Assembly: GCA_016196755.1 (NCBI GenBank)
Contig: JACPXC010000064.1
Coordinates: 1-52,955, forward strand
Origin: Elusimicrobiota bacterium
Lineage (GTDB): Bacteria > Elusimicrobiota > Elusimicrobia > UBA1565
Reading direction: 5' to 3'
Length of the DNA: 52,955 nucleotides
Position 1 is the first letter of the stretch. Every line of letters starts with the position of its first letter. Below the pieces are notes generated by a model, which saw only the letters and a list, made by a program, of their open reading frames with translations, did no database searches and was not told the DNA's origin. The translations under genes and the position numbers were made by a program. Shown piece by piece: positions 15,001-30,000 of this stretch.

Positions 15001-18000
15001 CAGCGCCCACCGCGTCCTCGGCACCATCAGCGGCTCGGCCTCCGACCAGTTCGGCGTCCAGTCGGCCTCGGTGGCGATCCAGGTCAAGAACGGCAGCTTC
15101 TGGACGGGGACCGCCTTCGACTCGGTGCCGCCGGTCTGGTTCACGGCCGAGCTGACCGACACGGGCGACGGCAAGAACTACGCCTGGAGCTACTCCTCGA
15201 CGACCTTCAACTTCGCCGACGACACGGTCTACACGCTGGGCGTCCGGGCGGTGAACCGGGCCGGCGTCCAGAAGGTCGGTCAGCCCGTCGAGTTCACCTT
15301 CGACACCGCCGCACCCGAGGCCGGCGTCGGGCATCCCACGCGTCAGAGCTCGCCCGTCAACGCGAACGGGGTCGGCTTCTACCTGGGCTCTTTGACGTCG
15401 ATCACCGGCACCGCCACCGACACGGTGCTGCCGAAGGTCAATCCGTCGAACGTCAACGACGTCCAGGTGAAGATCCAGTCGCTCTCGGGCTCGGACGCGG
15501 GCAAGTTCTGGGACGGTTCGGGCTTTAACGACAATATCACGGTCTGGCTGCCGACCAACATCAGCGGCGCGCCGCCCGATCAGTTCGACAAGACGACCGG
15601 CCTGCCGCCCGGCAACAAGATGTCGACCGGCAGCGTCTACGAGATCGAGGCGCGAGCGATCGACCGCGCCACCAACGTGGAGACCATCCTGCTCAAGAGC
15701 TCGACCTTCACCTACGACCCTCAGCCGCCGCTGGTTTCCATGACCGTCCCGGTCAGCGACATCTCGGTGGCCTCGACGCCGTTCAAGTTCTGCTCGCCGA
15801 GCAACGTCTGCGCCGGGCTGACCCAGATCCTGGGCACGGCCAACGACAACTTCAACGTCCGCCAGGTCGAGTACCGCATCCGCAACCAGCCCGACCCGGC
15901 CAGCTTCTGGAACCAGGGGAACAACCAGTTCGAGCAGAACGACTCGCTCTGGATCACCGCCTCGGGCAGCGCCAGCCTCGCCGGGGCCTTCCAGTGGGTC
16001 GGCTCGACCCTGCCCAGCTTCGCGGGCCTCAGCGACCAGCGCTTCTCGATCAACGTCCGGGCCCGCGACGCGGCGGGGAACGTGCTCGCCTACTCCACTT
16101 CGACCTTCGTCTACGACAAGACGGAGCCCGTCTCGGTGGCCACCAGCGTCGTCAGCGGTTCGACGATCTCCACCCTGGGTGCCGTGTACGGGACGGCGAC
16201 CGACGGCAACTCCCCGACCCCGGACGGCATCAACGCCCCCGAGGTCGACCAGGTCCTGTTCCGCATCCGGCGCGTCTCCGACAACCTGTGCTGGGACTTC
16301 ATCGGCGCCTTCGGCGACGCCAACTGCCCCTTCTCGGTGCCCGCCACCCTCTCGGGGACGGCTCCGGCCTACGAGTGGGTGATGGGCCTCGGCAACGGCC
16401 TGCCGCCCGACAGCAAGCTGGAGACCGGCACCAGCTACTACATCAACACGCGCTCGCGCGACAAGGCGCTGAACTTCCAGACCGCGATGTCGACCCGCAT
16501 CTTCACCTTCGACGCCGCCCCGCCCAACACGACGATCTCGACGCCGCTGCCGGGCGGCTTCTACCGGCCCAGCGAGCTCGGCGCCCTCGGCGGCGACGCC
16601 TTCGACTACCCGGCGGGGGTGGCCGGGGTCAGCTACAACATGTATGACGCGACGACCGGGCGCTGGTTCGACGCGGTCGGCTCTACCTTCAGCTTGGCCG
16701 CGGAGCCCGCCCCTTGGGCGGCTTCGCTGGTGGTCAACGCCTGGCAGAAGTCCATCGGCTCGCCGGCCTCGACCTTCGCCAACGGCCACACCTATCAGCT
16801 CCGCAAGCTGGGCCGGGACCTGGTCAACAACGTCGAAGCCTCGACCACGCCGATGACGGGCTGGCTGGTCGACTCCAGCACGCCGACCACCACCATCCTG
16901 ACCAACACCGGCAAGGGCGACGGGGAGACCGAGAACGACCAGGTGCGCCTGATCGGCAAGGCCTTCGACATCACGCCGCCGGGCAACCCCGGCCAACAGC
17001 TCGGGATGTCCTCGATCACCCTGGCCACCGACATCATCTTCACCATACGCCAGACCGACTCCTTCCTCAACACGACCGAGATCCCCGGGGACACCTACTG
17101 GAACGGCTCGGCCTTCGTCGACGGCACCCTGACGTCGGACGTGACCTGCACGGCGCCGGGGGTGCCGGCCAACTGCCGCTGGGTCCAGTCCTCCTTTTAC
17201 GATCCGACCACCTACGACTGGGACTACCGCGGGCTCGGCGTCGGCGGAGTCCCGTGGCCGCGCGGCAAGGTCTACTTCGTGCGCTCGCGCGCGCGCGACG
17301 CGGCCGGCAACCTGACCTCGCCCACCGACGTGGGCATCCCTTCCTACAAGTTCAAGGTCGCCGCGCCCGCCCAGGGCTTCCGGGTCGAGCTGATCGGGGC
17401 CCAGCCGCCGTACGTGGCCGGCGACCCGTTCCAGGTCCGCGTGACCGCGCTCGACGACCTGAGCAACGTGGCCGCCGACTACGCCGACTGGATCCAGTTC
17501 CAGTCGCTCGACGCCGGCGCGCCCGAGGGCAACGACGGGGTCACGTTCCCGACCGACTACAAGTTCACGGCGGCCGACAACGGCGTCCACGACTTCACGG
17601 CGCGCCTGCGCATGACCGGGACGCGCTCGATCAGGGTACAGCAGAGCGTGCCGTTTAACCCCGCGATCGCCGGCTCGACCGGAAGCATCTCGGTGGTTCC
17701 CGGGCCGGCGGACCGCATCCTCCTGACCCTCCCCAACCAGCTCCCGGCGCCCGGCACGACGGCGGGGCGCAGCGGGGTCGTGGCGATCAGCACCGCCGGC
17801 CAGACCTTCGTGGCCACGCTGCGCGTGACCGACCAGTTCTTCAACACCGTGCCCTCGAGCTCCCCGGTGGGGGTGACGGTCGGCCATGACGACGCCAACT
17901 CCGACCCGGTGGTCCTCGGCGCCTGGTCGGGCGGCGTCGTGACGGCGCCGGTGGCTCTCAAGTCCAAGCGCGGCGCCTGGAGCGTGCCGGGTGCCAGCGC

Positions 18001-21000
18001 GGAGACGACGGTCACCGCCTCCGGCGCCGGTACCCCCGGCGTCTTTAACGGCCAGGGCGTGCGCGTGCAGGCCAACGGCGCCTCCACGACCAAGAACATC
18101 CTCCTGCGCCTGCCCGGCGAGTCCTTGGACCCCGGCTCGCCCACCGGCAAGACGGCCGTCCTTCCCAGCGAGCAGGAGGCCGGCTCCACGTTTACCGCCA
18201 CGGCCTACGCCACCGACCAGTTCTTCAACCCCTACGAGCCGCTCCAGCTCCAGACGCCCGCGGTGTGGGTGGAGGCCGGCACGCCCTACGCCCAGACCGG
18301 GACGACCGTGACCCTGGCCCAAGGGTCGACGACCTTCGGGCTCTACCTGCCGGTGGCCTCGACGACGACGCTCATCTCCGCGAAGACCCAGACCGCCACC
18401 TTCGTCGGCAACTCGACGCGCGTGGCGCTCAGCCCGGCGCGCCAGCTCTCCGGGGCCTGGCGCCTGCAGCTGCTTTTGCCCAACATGGTCCAGGACCCCG
18501 GCTCCGGCGCGGGCTTTAAGAACGCGCTCCAGGCGCTGACCGTCGGCTCGACCTCGACGGCGCGCGTCAACCTCATCGACGCGTTCTACAACACGGTCTT
18601 CGGCACGACCACTTTCATCGGCGCGGTGGCTTTCCCGACCGTGCGCCTGGACTTCACCGACGGCAACGTCGCGGCGCGCGGCCTGGTCCCCGCCAGCCAG
18701 TCGTTGATCAACGGCACCCGCCAGTTCTCCTTCCTCCCCGTGACGCGCACCGGCGGGATCCTGCCGCTCCAGCAGATGAGCGCGGTCGACAACGCGGCGT
18801 TCTACAGCTCCGACACGGTCCGCGACATCCCGGTCAACCCCGGCCCGGCCACGAAGCTGCAGTTGATCCTCCCCATAGAGACCGCCGCCGAAGGGTCGCC
18901 CACCGGCAAGACCGGCTCGGCCCGGCTGTTTAGGGCGGGCGACGGCTACCTGGCGACGATCCGCGCCACCGACGACTATTGGAACCTGACCTCGGACGGC
19001 CGCAACGTCGCGCTGTCGGTCTCCGACGTCTATGCCTCGACCCAGCCCGCCATCCCGTTGTTGGCCGGCGAGGTGGCGCTGTCCTTCTCGCCCCGCACGT
19101 CCACGGCGGCGGCGCTCATGACCATCTCGGCCGTGGACGTCGACTCGGTCATCCCCAAGCTGACCACCCACTCCATGACCGGGCTGGGCGTGGATCCGTC
19201 CGGCCTGGCCAAGCTCATCGCCATCATCCCGGGCGAGACCTACGCGCCCGGCAAGCCTCCCTACGACACCGGCACGACGGGTGGGCGTACGATAGACCAG
19301 TCGACCACGGTGCCCGCGGGCACGCCGTTGACCTTCACGGTCCGGGCGGTGGACAGCCAGTGGAATACGGTGGCGGCGAACTTCTCCGTGTCGATGTTCA
19401 ACGACGACCCGGCGGCCGTCGTGCCTACGCCGACCCTGACCCTCGTCGGCGGCGTGACGACCTTCACCTATACGCCGGTGACGGTCGGCGCGCGCACCGC
19501 CGGAGCCGCGGCCGCGGGAGTAGCCTCGAGCACGACCAGCGTCTTCACGGTGGCGGGCTCGCGTCTGTCGCTGCTGGTCCCCGGCGAGACGCCCGACCCC
19601 GGCAACGTGGGGGCCTTGGGCCGCGCGGGGGTCCCGGACGCCAGCGGGGCGCCGGGAGTCCAGCGCTTCACGGCGGGCACGCCCTTCACCGTCACGGTGC
19701 GCTTGACCGACGCCTTGTTCAACCCGATCCCGGCCGGCGTGCCGGTCACGGCGCGCTTCTACTCCAACGACCCCAACGCCGTCCTGCCCGCCGACACCGT
19801 GCTCCCGCTCTCGGGCGAGACGACGATGAGCGTGACGCTGGCCTCGGCCACCGCGCTGGGCGGCGGCAGCCTGGTCTGGGTCCAGCCGGTGGCCAACCCG
19901 AACATCGCGGTCTCCACCGCCAGCAGTCTGCTCGTCGACCCGGGTACGCCGTCGCGGCTCCTGGTCCTGGCTCCCGGCATGACGCCCGCGAAGGGAGCGC
20001 CCGCGGGCTACGCCGGGACGCCGATCGCCACCGCGGCCGGGGCTAACTACCCGATCCAGGTCTTCGTCACCGACTCGCTCTTTAACCCGGTGCTCTGCGC
20101 CGACTACCCGGCGGGTCCGCCGGGCCCGGACTGCATCGAGCCTGGGATCAAGACGACTTTGGGCGACCCGCACGCCCCGAGCGTCCCCGACTACCAGTTG
20201 ACCGGCGGCAGCCGCGCCATCAGCCTGGAGTTCTGGGCCAACACCGTCATCGACCCCGTCGGCGGGCCCTGGACGATCGCGGTCTCCACAGGCGACGGCT
20301 CCGCGCTTTCCTCGATGACCGTGGGCGGCGTGGTGGTCAACCCCGCCGCGCCCTACCAGTTCCAGGTCCTGGTGCCGACCGAGACCGCCGTGGGCGGCTC
20401 CCAGCCCCTGCTCGGCCGCTCGACCTACTCGGCCGTCGCCGAGCTGGCCGGAGCGACGTTCACGATCACCGTGAACCTGGTCGACCGTTTCTACAACCGG
20501 ATGCCGCCGGGCTTCAACTCGACCTTCCGGCTTTCCTCGGACGACCCGAACAACCGGCTGGGCAACTTCGGGAGCTTCACGACCTTCAACGGCCAGAGGG
20601 TGTCGACCGGGGTCTACCTGGTCACCCAGAGCACGGCTGTGGGCTGGGTCATCCGGGCCTCGACGACCACCGGCGACAACATCCTGACCGGGGTGTCGAC
20701 CCGGTTCCGCATCAATCCGTCCACTCCGAGCCACATGCTCGCCATGCTGGGCCCTCAGCAGCAGGCCGACGGGATCGGGGTCACCGGCAACCCGGGGGTG
20801 GAGATCGCCGGCGAGTTCATCACCGTCCGCGTGCTCGCCACCGACCCGGGCTACAACTTCACGCCTACCGTCAACAAGACCGGCATCCGCCTGGTCTCCG
20901 ACGACGGCTTCGCCCAGAGCTCGTGGACCCTGACCATGACCGACGGCGTGGCGGTGGCCTCCATCAGCCTGCGCACCGCGGGCGTGCGCAGCTTCACGCT

Positions 21001-24000
21001 CTCGGACCAGAGCGGCACGCCGCCGCTCTTGGCGGGCGTGGTAACGAGCACCTTCACGATGACGGCGTCCAACCCGACCCGCCTGCGCGTGCTGCTGCCC
21101 ACCCAGTTCGGCGTGGCGGGTTCGACCGGCTCGGGCCGCGAGGGCTCGGTCACGGTCCAGCCGGCCGGCTCCACCGTGACCGTCACCGTGCAGATCACCG
21201 ACGCGTTCTGGAACCTCACGCCCGGCGCCAGCCAGCAGATCCGCCTCACCTCGAGCGACCTGTTCGGCACGCTCACGCCGGCGACCATGACCATCGTCGG
21301 GTCGGGCCTCAGCGACGTGGTCTTCCGGCGCGCCGCCTTCAACACCATCCGCGCCGAGATGCTCTCCGAGCCCCCGGCCTGGGGGCCGACCGTGGCGGCC
21401 GACACCAGCCCGGTGGTCCAGGTGACGGCGGGCCTGGCCAAGAACCTGCTCCTGCTCCTGCCCGGCGAGAGCTTCCAGCCCGGCTCGCCCACCGGCAAGT
21501 CCGGCGTGCCGTCGGCGAATCTGCGCGCGGGCAACTCGTTCCAGGTCACGGTCGGCATCATGGACCAGTTCCTCAACCTGGTGCCGAGCCGCCCTGCCGA
21601 CGTGCGGCTGAAGACGCCTAGCGGGTTCCCGTTCGCTCTCGCCACGACCACCGGCGCCATCGACACGACCGTCGGCTACACGAACCCGCCGCTCCAGGCC
21701 ACCCTGGTGGCGCGCGCCACCTGGCACCAGCTCATCGCGGAGGATTTCCTCTCCTCCGGCCTGCAGGACTCGCCGTTCAGCTCGACCTTCACCGTCCGCC
21801 CGAACTACGCCTACGGTCTCCAGCTCTTGATGCCGGGCGAGAGCAACTCGGCCGGCAACGGGATCTACCCGGCGGGCGGCAGGCAGGGAGTCATCAGCAC
21901 GCAGACCGCGGGGACCCCGTTCTTTGCCACGGTGAACCTCGTCGACCAGTACAACAACATCCAAGACGAGCAGTCCGTGGGGCCCGACGTCTTCGTCGTC
22001 ACCTCGGATCTTTACGACATCAACCCGGCCATCGCCCAGCTCCAGCAGGGCGCGGTGGCCGTCCAGACGTCGCTGATCAGCAAGTCTTCCGTGGCGGTCT
22101 TGTCGGTGACGCCGGATAGCCAGGTCTTAAGCGACGTCTGCGGCGTCTCCGGCAACGTCCCCTGCCTGGCGCAGGCCCCGGCGGCTATCACCCGGCCGTT
22201 CAAGGTGTATGCCTCGACGGCCACCAAACTGCTCATCACCCTGCCGGGCGAACAGCTCACGCCGGGCCTGGGCAAGACCGGCAACCCGGGGCCTTTCACG
22301 ATGACGATGCCGCAGACCGCCTTCCAGGCCACGGTGAACCTGCTCGACGCGTTCAACAACCTCGCCACCGAGCGGACGGGGGGGAACCAGGACTCCAACC
22401 CGGTGGCCGTCATGCCCGAGGTGGCGGTCGCGCTCCCGGCCGACCCCATCGCCACGCCGCCGCCGGCCCAGACCCTGGGCCTCGGCCAGCGCAGCTTCTC
22501 GGTCGTCCCGCTGACCGCCCTGTCGACCTACACGGTGACGGCGGCCACGACGGCCCTCTCGGCGGTCTACTATTCCTCGGCGAGCTCGAGCGCGCTCGAG
22601 GTCCTGCCGGGCCCGGCGCACCACCTGCACTTCACGAACGTCCCGTCGACGGCCGCGGCCGGCGCCAGCATCGGCGTGAGCTTGCTCGCCCACGACGAGT
22701 TCCACAACCTGCTCTCGACGGGACCCAACGTCTACACGAAGTCCGTCCAGCTCTCGGCCGAGGTGCTGGCTCCGCCGCAGAACGCGGAGTTCAACCCGTC
22801 GGTGGCGGTGTTCTTGGCGTCGGACGGCGGGCTCAAGAACATCCCCGGGGCCTTCAAGCTCAAGAAGTCCGGCGCGCGCTGGATCAAGGGCGCCCAGACC
22901 GACGCCGCGCTGGTGATCACCACCGAGCGCTCGCCGTTCTCGACCCAGCCGCTGGTCACGATCCTGCCCGGCTCGCCGGGGGCCGTCACCGTGGAGCCCG
23001 GCCCGACCTCCCAGGTCATCCCGGTGCGCGCCGGCTCGATCCTCAACCCGGGCGTGCAGGCCATCACCGGCCAGTTGGCCGACGCGTTCAACAACCCGGT
23101 GGTGTCTAGCTCGCCGGTCAACATCGAGATCGTCGACGTGGCCGGCGTCCCCGGCAGCCTGGTCTACGATCCCGGCGGCGGGTGGGTCGACATCGGGGCG
23201 TCGACGGTGGTCCTCACCGACGCGAAGGGACGCATCGGCAAGAACGCCGATGTCGACAACCTGAACCTCCCGCTCGGGTACCGGGTGTCGAACATCGCCG
23301 GCCAGTCGGCCAGGATCTGGATCGGGACGAGCGCGGCGCCGGGGAACTTGACGCCCTACGTCCTCAACCAGCGCAACCTCTCCGGGAGCCTTCTGACCAT
23401 CGGCGGCAAGGCCTCCCAGCTGGTCTTCGTGTCGACCACGGCGGCCGCGCCGGTAAGCGACGTGCCCGCGGGCGGCGGCTCCTTCGTCATCCGGCGCCTC
23501 GACGACTTCGGCAATCCCACCGACCAGGACCAGACCGACATCAACCTCTCGCTGGCATCCGGCGAGATCCAGCCCCACACCCAGGCCGGCGTCTCGCAGG
23601 GGACCCCGAACACGATCCTCGGCGACTACGGCTTCATGGAGCCCAACTCGCCGTTCAACTTCATCACCGGCCTGTCGATCCCCGACGGCTTGACCGACGG
23701 GGCCTTCCGTTACCGCGACCGCATGTCGTCCTACGCGGGGGTCTCGCCCGCCGCCAACGAGTCCGTCGGCGGCCGGCCGGGCTACTGGACGCTCAGGATC
23801 GTCCCCACGGCAGTCGACATCAGCTCGCTGAGCTTCGCGATGCGGCTCGACCCCGGGGACCCGGTCAAGCTGGGCTTCGGCAACGTCCCCAACAAGATCG
23901 TGGCCGGCAAGGTCTACGACGTGGGCGGCGTGACCCTGCGCGGCTTCCAGGCCCAGGTCCAGGACAGCTTCTCGAACCCGAGGGCGTCGACCTACCCGAT

Positions 24001-27000
24001 CACGGTGGCCTTGACCGTTCCGTCCCGTCTGGCCTCGCCGCAATTCGACTCCTTCTCGTTCTCGTCCTCCAGCGATATCGCCGGCGGGCTCCCGCCGCTC
24101 TTCCTCAACCCGGTGACGACGGTGACCGTGCCGACCCTGAGCTTCCAGGCCACGTTCTTTTACCTCGATACCCGCGCCTCGGCGAACTACCCGCCCGGCT
24201 GGGCCTACCCGGCGCCCTTCTCGACGGCCCCGGTCATCCAGACCTCCGACGCCGACGGGGTCCTGCAGTCCACGCGCCAATACGTCAACATCATCTCGGA
24301 CACGATCAACCGAGTGGCGGTCATGAGCCTGAGCAGCCCGGGGCTCCTGGCCGGCGCGACCAGCGAGACGCTGATCATGCAGACGCAGGACCGCTTCGGC
24401 AACGCCTCCGCCGTCCAGAGCGGCCAGGAGGACGCCGGCAAGCCCTACGTGACGTTCGTGACCACCTCGAACTCCAAGGGCAACCGGCAGTTCTCGAGCC
24501 CGGACGTCTTCAACTTCACGATCACGACCGGCCTCGCGCGGCTCTATCCGGGCCAGCACACCACGAGCTTCTACCTCATAGACACCCTGGTGGGGCCGAC
24601 CACCTGGGAGATCACCGCGCTGGAGCTCGAGAGCCGCTCCTGGGCGCACACCGTGGCCACCTACACGGTACAGCCCGGGCCGCCGGTGCAGGCGGCGTTC
24701 ACGAGCGTCATGAGGCGCCTCGTCGCCGGCACGACGGTCCAGACCGGGCTCGAGACACAGCTCTCCACCGGCACGGCTATAGAGGTCGCGCTATTCGACC
24801 AGTTCGGCAACCTGACCTCGTCGTCCTGGGCCTTCCACACCATCCTCTTCAACTCCCAGGACTCGCCGACCATGCGCGGCGGCACGGACCCGACGCGCGC
24901 CACAGTCGACGGCAACGACTGGGCCCTCATGGGTCCTTCCGATGCTCCGCTGCCGGTGACGGTCAACCTCAACTCGACCGGCGGACGCTTCTTCGCCTGG
25001 GACACCAAGGTGGGGACCAAGACCCTGCAGGCCGTCGTGGTGCGCCAGGACGGCTTCACGATGCCGACCGTGACGCATCAGATCGAGATCACCCCCAACA
25101 GCGCCGATTACATCACGATCCACCATCCGTTCACGGCCGTCAACCCGCTCAAGGTCAACACCCCGGGCGTGATCGCGCGCCTCCAGGGCCTGCAGACCCT
25201 AGGGGTGGTCCTGCGCGACAAGTTCGGCAACATCGCCTCCGGCCATCCGATCAACGGGCGCTATTTCACGGGTCTGGTGGTGTTCACGACCAACGGCTCG
25301 AGCACCACGGTCAACATCGACGACCTGGAAGACTCCACGACGACCCCGAACTCCCACTTCTTCGACGGCCAGAACGACGCCACCCCCGGCGTGTTCACCG
25401 GCCTCCAGATCCAGGACGCGATCGTGGAGGAACTGCAGATCCGGGCCACCGCGCAGAGCCAGCCGACACTCTACGGCTACACCAAGGACGCCGGCCGGGC
25501 GTTCAACGACCCGCAGTTCACGCCGACCAGCCTGTCGGACGGCAACGTCTTCGTCGCCGGCGTGGTCATCACCCCGACCGACTTAGCACCCGAGAAGGAC
25601 CCCGCCACCGGCTTGGTCAAGCCCTCCAAGGGCGCGGTCGGCCAGGTCCGGCCGGTCATCCGTCAGGGCGACGGCACACCGGCGGCCTCAACACCCGACG
25701 CCCAGAAGCCGGTGGAGATGATCCGCCTGACCGCGCGCGTCCTTCCTTCGAGCGCGACTTTCCTCTATGGCGAGCTGTCCGGCCTCCAGATCCAGAAGAC
25801 CGGCCTGCTCGACCCCGCCCACGTGCAGGAGCTCGGGCTCTGGCTCGATGAGGACAGCGACGGCGCCTTCAACTCGGCGGCCGACGTCTTCATCGCCAGC
25901 GCGACGCTCGACGGCCTGATCTGGTATTTCGGCGATCCGCTGCACGGACAGACGCCGCTCAACGTCAAAGACGCCACGCGCACCTTCATCACCACGCTCT
26001 CCAAGAGCTACTTCCTAGCGCTCCGCATGCACGCTACCGGCTACGCCGACGGCGAGCTGCCCTCGAGCCTGGGCCTGCTCATGCCCAGCCCGTCGTACGT
26101 CCGCCTGTCGACGAACAGCCCGCTGGGCATCGCGTCGAACTCTTTTGCCATCAAGACGGCCACCTCGCCTGTCGAGCGCGAGGCGGCGCGCATCAACGTG
26201 GTCGGCGAGTCGATCGGCGCTTGGTGGAACGCGAAAGACGAGCTCGGGAACCTCCTCGGCCTCTCGAGCTACTCTTACGTCGACCAGGGCACCGACGGCG
26301 TCGGCATGCTCAAGGTCAAGATGTGGACCAGCAACTTCGTCGGCACGCTCGGCAAGATCCGCGTGACCCACAACGGCGACGGCGCGTTCGGCGACGTCCG
26401 GAGCGTGCGCCTCTTCGCGGACACCGGCGACGACGGCGACCCGACGGTCGGCGACGGGGCCTTCCAGCGCACGCGCGACACGGAGCTGACCGACTGCGCG
26501 AGTCCGCCCAAGTTCACCAACCTGACCTCGGAGCTGAGCCTGGCCATCCGGCCGGCCTCGTCCTTGGACTGCAAGGGCCAACTCGCCACCTTCAACGAGG
26601 CCCAGCGCACGATCAGCAACTCGACGATCACCTATTTCGTGGTCTACGACATCGAGGCCGGGGCGACCCCGCTCAAGTTCCACGGGGTGCAGATCTCGGG
26701 TCCCTCGGACGTCGTGCCGCTGGCCGGCAACGGCCTGACCCAGTCCTTCGCCCCGGTGGTGTCGACCAACGTCATCGTGCGTCCGACGGCGGACTTCGCG
26801 GTGGTGGACACGGTCAACAGCGAAGGCTGCCCGCTGCCCGGCGGCGCCTGCGGGCCCTCGGACTTCGTTACCTCGGTCCCCGGCAGCATCGTGCAGGCGG
26901 CCAAGAACGCCCCGGTCATGAAGATGACGATGAAGACCTTCAGCGGCGCGGCCCTGTGGTCGGGGGTCAAGCTCGACCGCTGGATCCACTCGAGCCAGCA

Positions 27001-30000
27001 GGGCGGGGCCATCCGCCTCAACAACGCGGCGACCGACGTCGACGACATCAAGATCTGGTACGACGCCAACGACAACGGCCTGCTCGATACGACGACCGAC
27101 CAGGTGGTGTCGCCGCTCTCCGGCGTCATCCATAAGTTCCAGCACGGCAGGCTGGCGGTGGCGATCAGCTCGAGCGCCCCGTCCCCGGTCGATGTCGTCG
27201 TGGAGAACATGTCCGCCTTCTTCCCCGACGACGATCCGTTCCCGGCCGTCCCCGAGCGCCTGGTCTTCAACGACGGCCAGACCGACGAGGCCCAAAAGGA
27301 GGTCATGCTCTGCACGGCCGTCGACATCGCCTCGAACACCTGGCGCAACTGCCTGCGCGCCCAGGACGGGACGTCGCAGATGAGCTTCTCCTCCAACACC
27401 GTCATCTCGGGCCCCGCGCGCATCCCGCTGCTCGGCTTCGGCGGCGGCCAGACCCTGACCGCGGCCAAGAAGAACTACTTCGTGACCTATGACGTCAATC
27501 CTTTGGCGACCGTGAACTCGGAGTCGAACCTCGGGGTGGCGATCCCGAACACCTTCTACTTCATGATCCAGGCGCCCAAGAACATGGCGAGCACCAACGT
27601 CGGCCTGCCGCCGCTCGGGAACACCCTGTCGCTGGTGACCAACGTCTCGCCGTTTGCCGACGGCGTGGTCGTCCGGGCGTCCAACACGGTCGACCCGTCC
27701 TTCGGGCCCTTCCTCCAGCAGCGCTCCACCGGGTCGGTTTTGACCTTCACGATGGAGACCGGCGTGGCGGACGCGCTCTGGCGCTTCGTGATCGTCCAGG
27801 CCACGGGCACCTCGTCGGCCGTGGGCGCGCACGTCAACGACGTCGAGTTGGTCAGCCTCTGGCGCGACCGGAACAACGACGGCCGCCTCGACCCGGGCCT
27901 AGACGAGCTCATGGGCACCGGCAAGTTCGGCAACGCGGGCAACCCCCAGCTGGCCCGCGTCAACATCTCGACGCCGACCAAGATCTTCACCCCCGCGGCG
28001 GCGCCGATCCCGCAGCGCTTCTTCATAGGCTACCTCATCGGCCGCAACGCCGTCACCAACGACCCCGTCACCCAGGTGGCGCGCACGCTGGGCGCCACTC
28101 TGGTCGACACCGCCTTCCCCCAGAACAACCCGACCGTAGACGAGGCCGGCGCCAACGCGCTCTCGCTGCCCGACGCCTACCTGCCCGCGGGTTCGAACCT
28201 GCCGTTCCCGGGCAAGCTGCGCGCTTTGATCCCGTCCGAGCAGACCATGTTCGTCAACGCCACGCCGCTATTTAGCTCGAGCTCGGGAACCTTCGCCTCC
28301 CCGACCCTCTTGGAGGACCGGATCATCGGGGTGGCGGGCTCCACCGAGGCTTACTGGCTCGTCAGCTCCACGGCCGGCCTTCCGACCGGAGGGGCCACGA
28401 CCTACATCTCGGTGGGCGGGACGGTCACGGCCTCCGGGGACGTGGTCGGCTTCGAGCTGGTCAGCTACGAGGACGTCGGGCAGGTGCTGGTCGGCCCCAA
28501 CTGGTACGACGCCCTGCTCAACGTCAAGCGCGGCACCCTGGGCACCGCCCCGCGGGCGCACTCCTCCGGCGAGATCATCGGACCGATGCGCCTGCAGGGC
28601 GCGCTGGACTCGGCGCTCATGCGCTTCGAGGCCTGGTCGAGCGAGTTCCAGGTCCAGTGGCGCCGCCTCGAGATGCCGTTTAAGACCCCCTCGCCGCTGG
28701 GCGTTCGGGACGCGGACGTCAGGTCCGTCAAGCTCTACAAGCTCGTCGACGGAACGGTCAACGACCGCAGCCGCTTCGAGCCGCTGGCCCCGGCCCAGAA
28801 GCGCGACGTCCTGCTCGGGCAGGGGACGATGGCGGGCGGGCGCGTCGAGCTCGATTTCATCGACGAGACCCTGCTCGGCCAGCCGTTCACCCTGGTCTCG
28901 CCGACCACCGCCCTCTTCATCCTGTCCGTCGACATCGACCAGGCCGCGCGGTTCTCCAACGAGCAGCTGCTGCAGAAGAACGAGGTCCTGCGCCTCTATA
29001 AACCCAAGGACGGCCTCGACAACCTGGGCGACTTCAAGCTCGGTCCCGAGGGCGCCGGCCACGACGTCGTCGTGGTCAACAAGGAGGCGCACACCCCGCC
29101 CTCGCCGATCGTCCCGACGGTCAACACCCTGCACCTGTCGATGCTCTCGATCGCCCCCGACGCGGCCCAGCAGAACCAGCTCTTCGTCCCGGTGGCCAAG
29201 ATCCGCGCGCGCTCCAGCGAGAACACCGTTCGCTGGGAGCGCCTGCGTCTCGACCGCCTCGGCGCGGGCGGCGCCATCGACACCGACATCACCCTGCTGC
29301 GGGTCTGGAAGAACGGCGACGGCGACGACTCGTTCTCCGCCGGCGACCGCGCGACCGACACGGCCGGGAACTTCATCAACCAGATCTCGTTCGGCAACGA
29401 GAACTACGAGACCGGCACCAAGGAGATCGTCTTCAAGACCCCGATCGTCGTCAGCACGACGCCGGCGGACTTCTACGTCACCTACGACTTCTCGCAGTTC
29501 GCCGGCGTGGGGACCCAGCACGCGGTGACGATCGCCAACTCGACCTACGTGATCGTCGAGGTCCCGCACGCCGTCGAGCTGACCACCGAGACCCTGGCGA
29601 CGGTGCGCGTCGACGAGGTGGCGTCGGCGATCACCCTCGGGGTCAACGACGTCATCTTCACGAACTCGGTCGACCAGGTGGGACAGGCCCAATCCAAGGT
29701 GCCTTTCCTGCGGTTGAACCTGAAGGCCGACGTCGGCACCGCGCGCTGGCAGAAGGTCCGCCTCGAGCGCGGCGGCGGCAGCCAGGACCCCGACAAGCTC
29801 TTCGGCCGGAACACGAACGTCAGCTTCGTGCGGATCTGGAAGGACATCAACCAAAACGACAAGCTCGACGCCCCGGACATCAACCTCAACGAGGCCGTGA
29901 CGATGACCCAGGCCCAGGTCCTGGCCTCGGCGGCGACGCCGTTCTCGATGGTGGTCCTCTCCACCGAGGGCTTCCCGGAGAACGGCATCGGCCGGGTCTA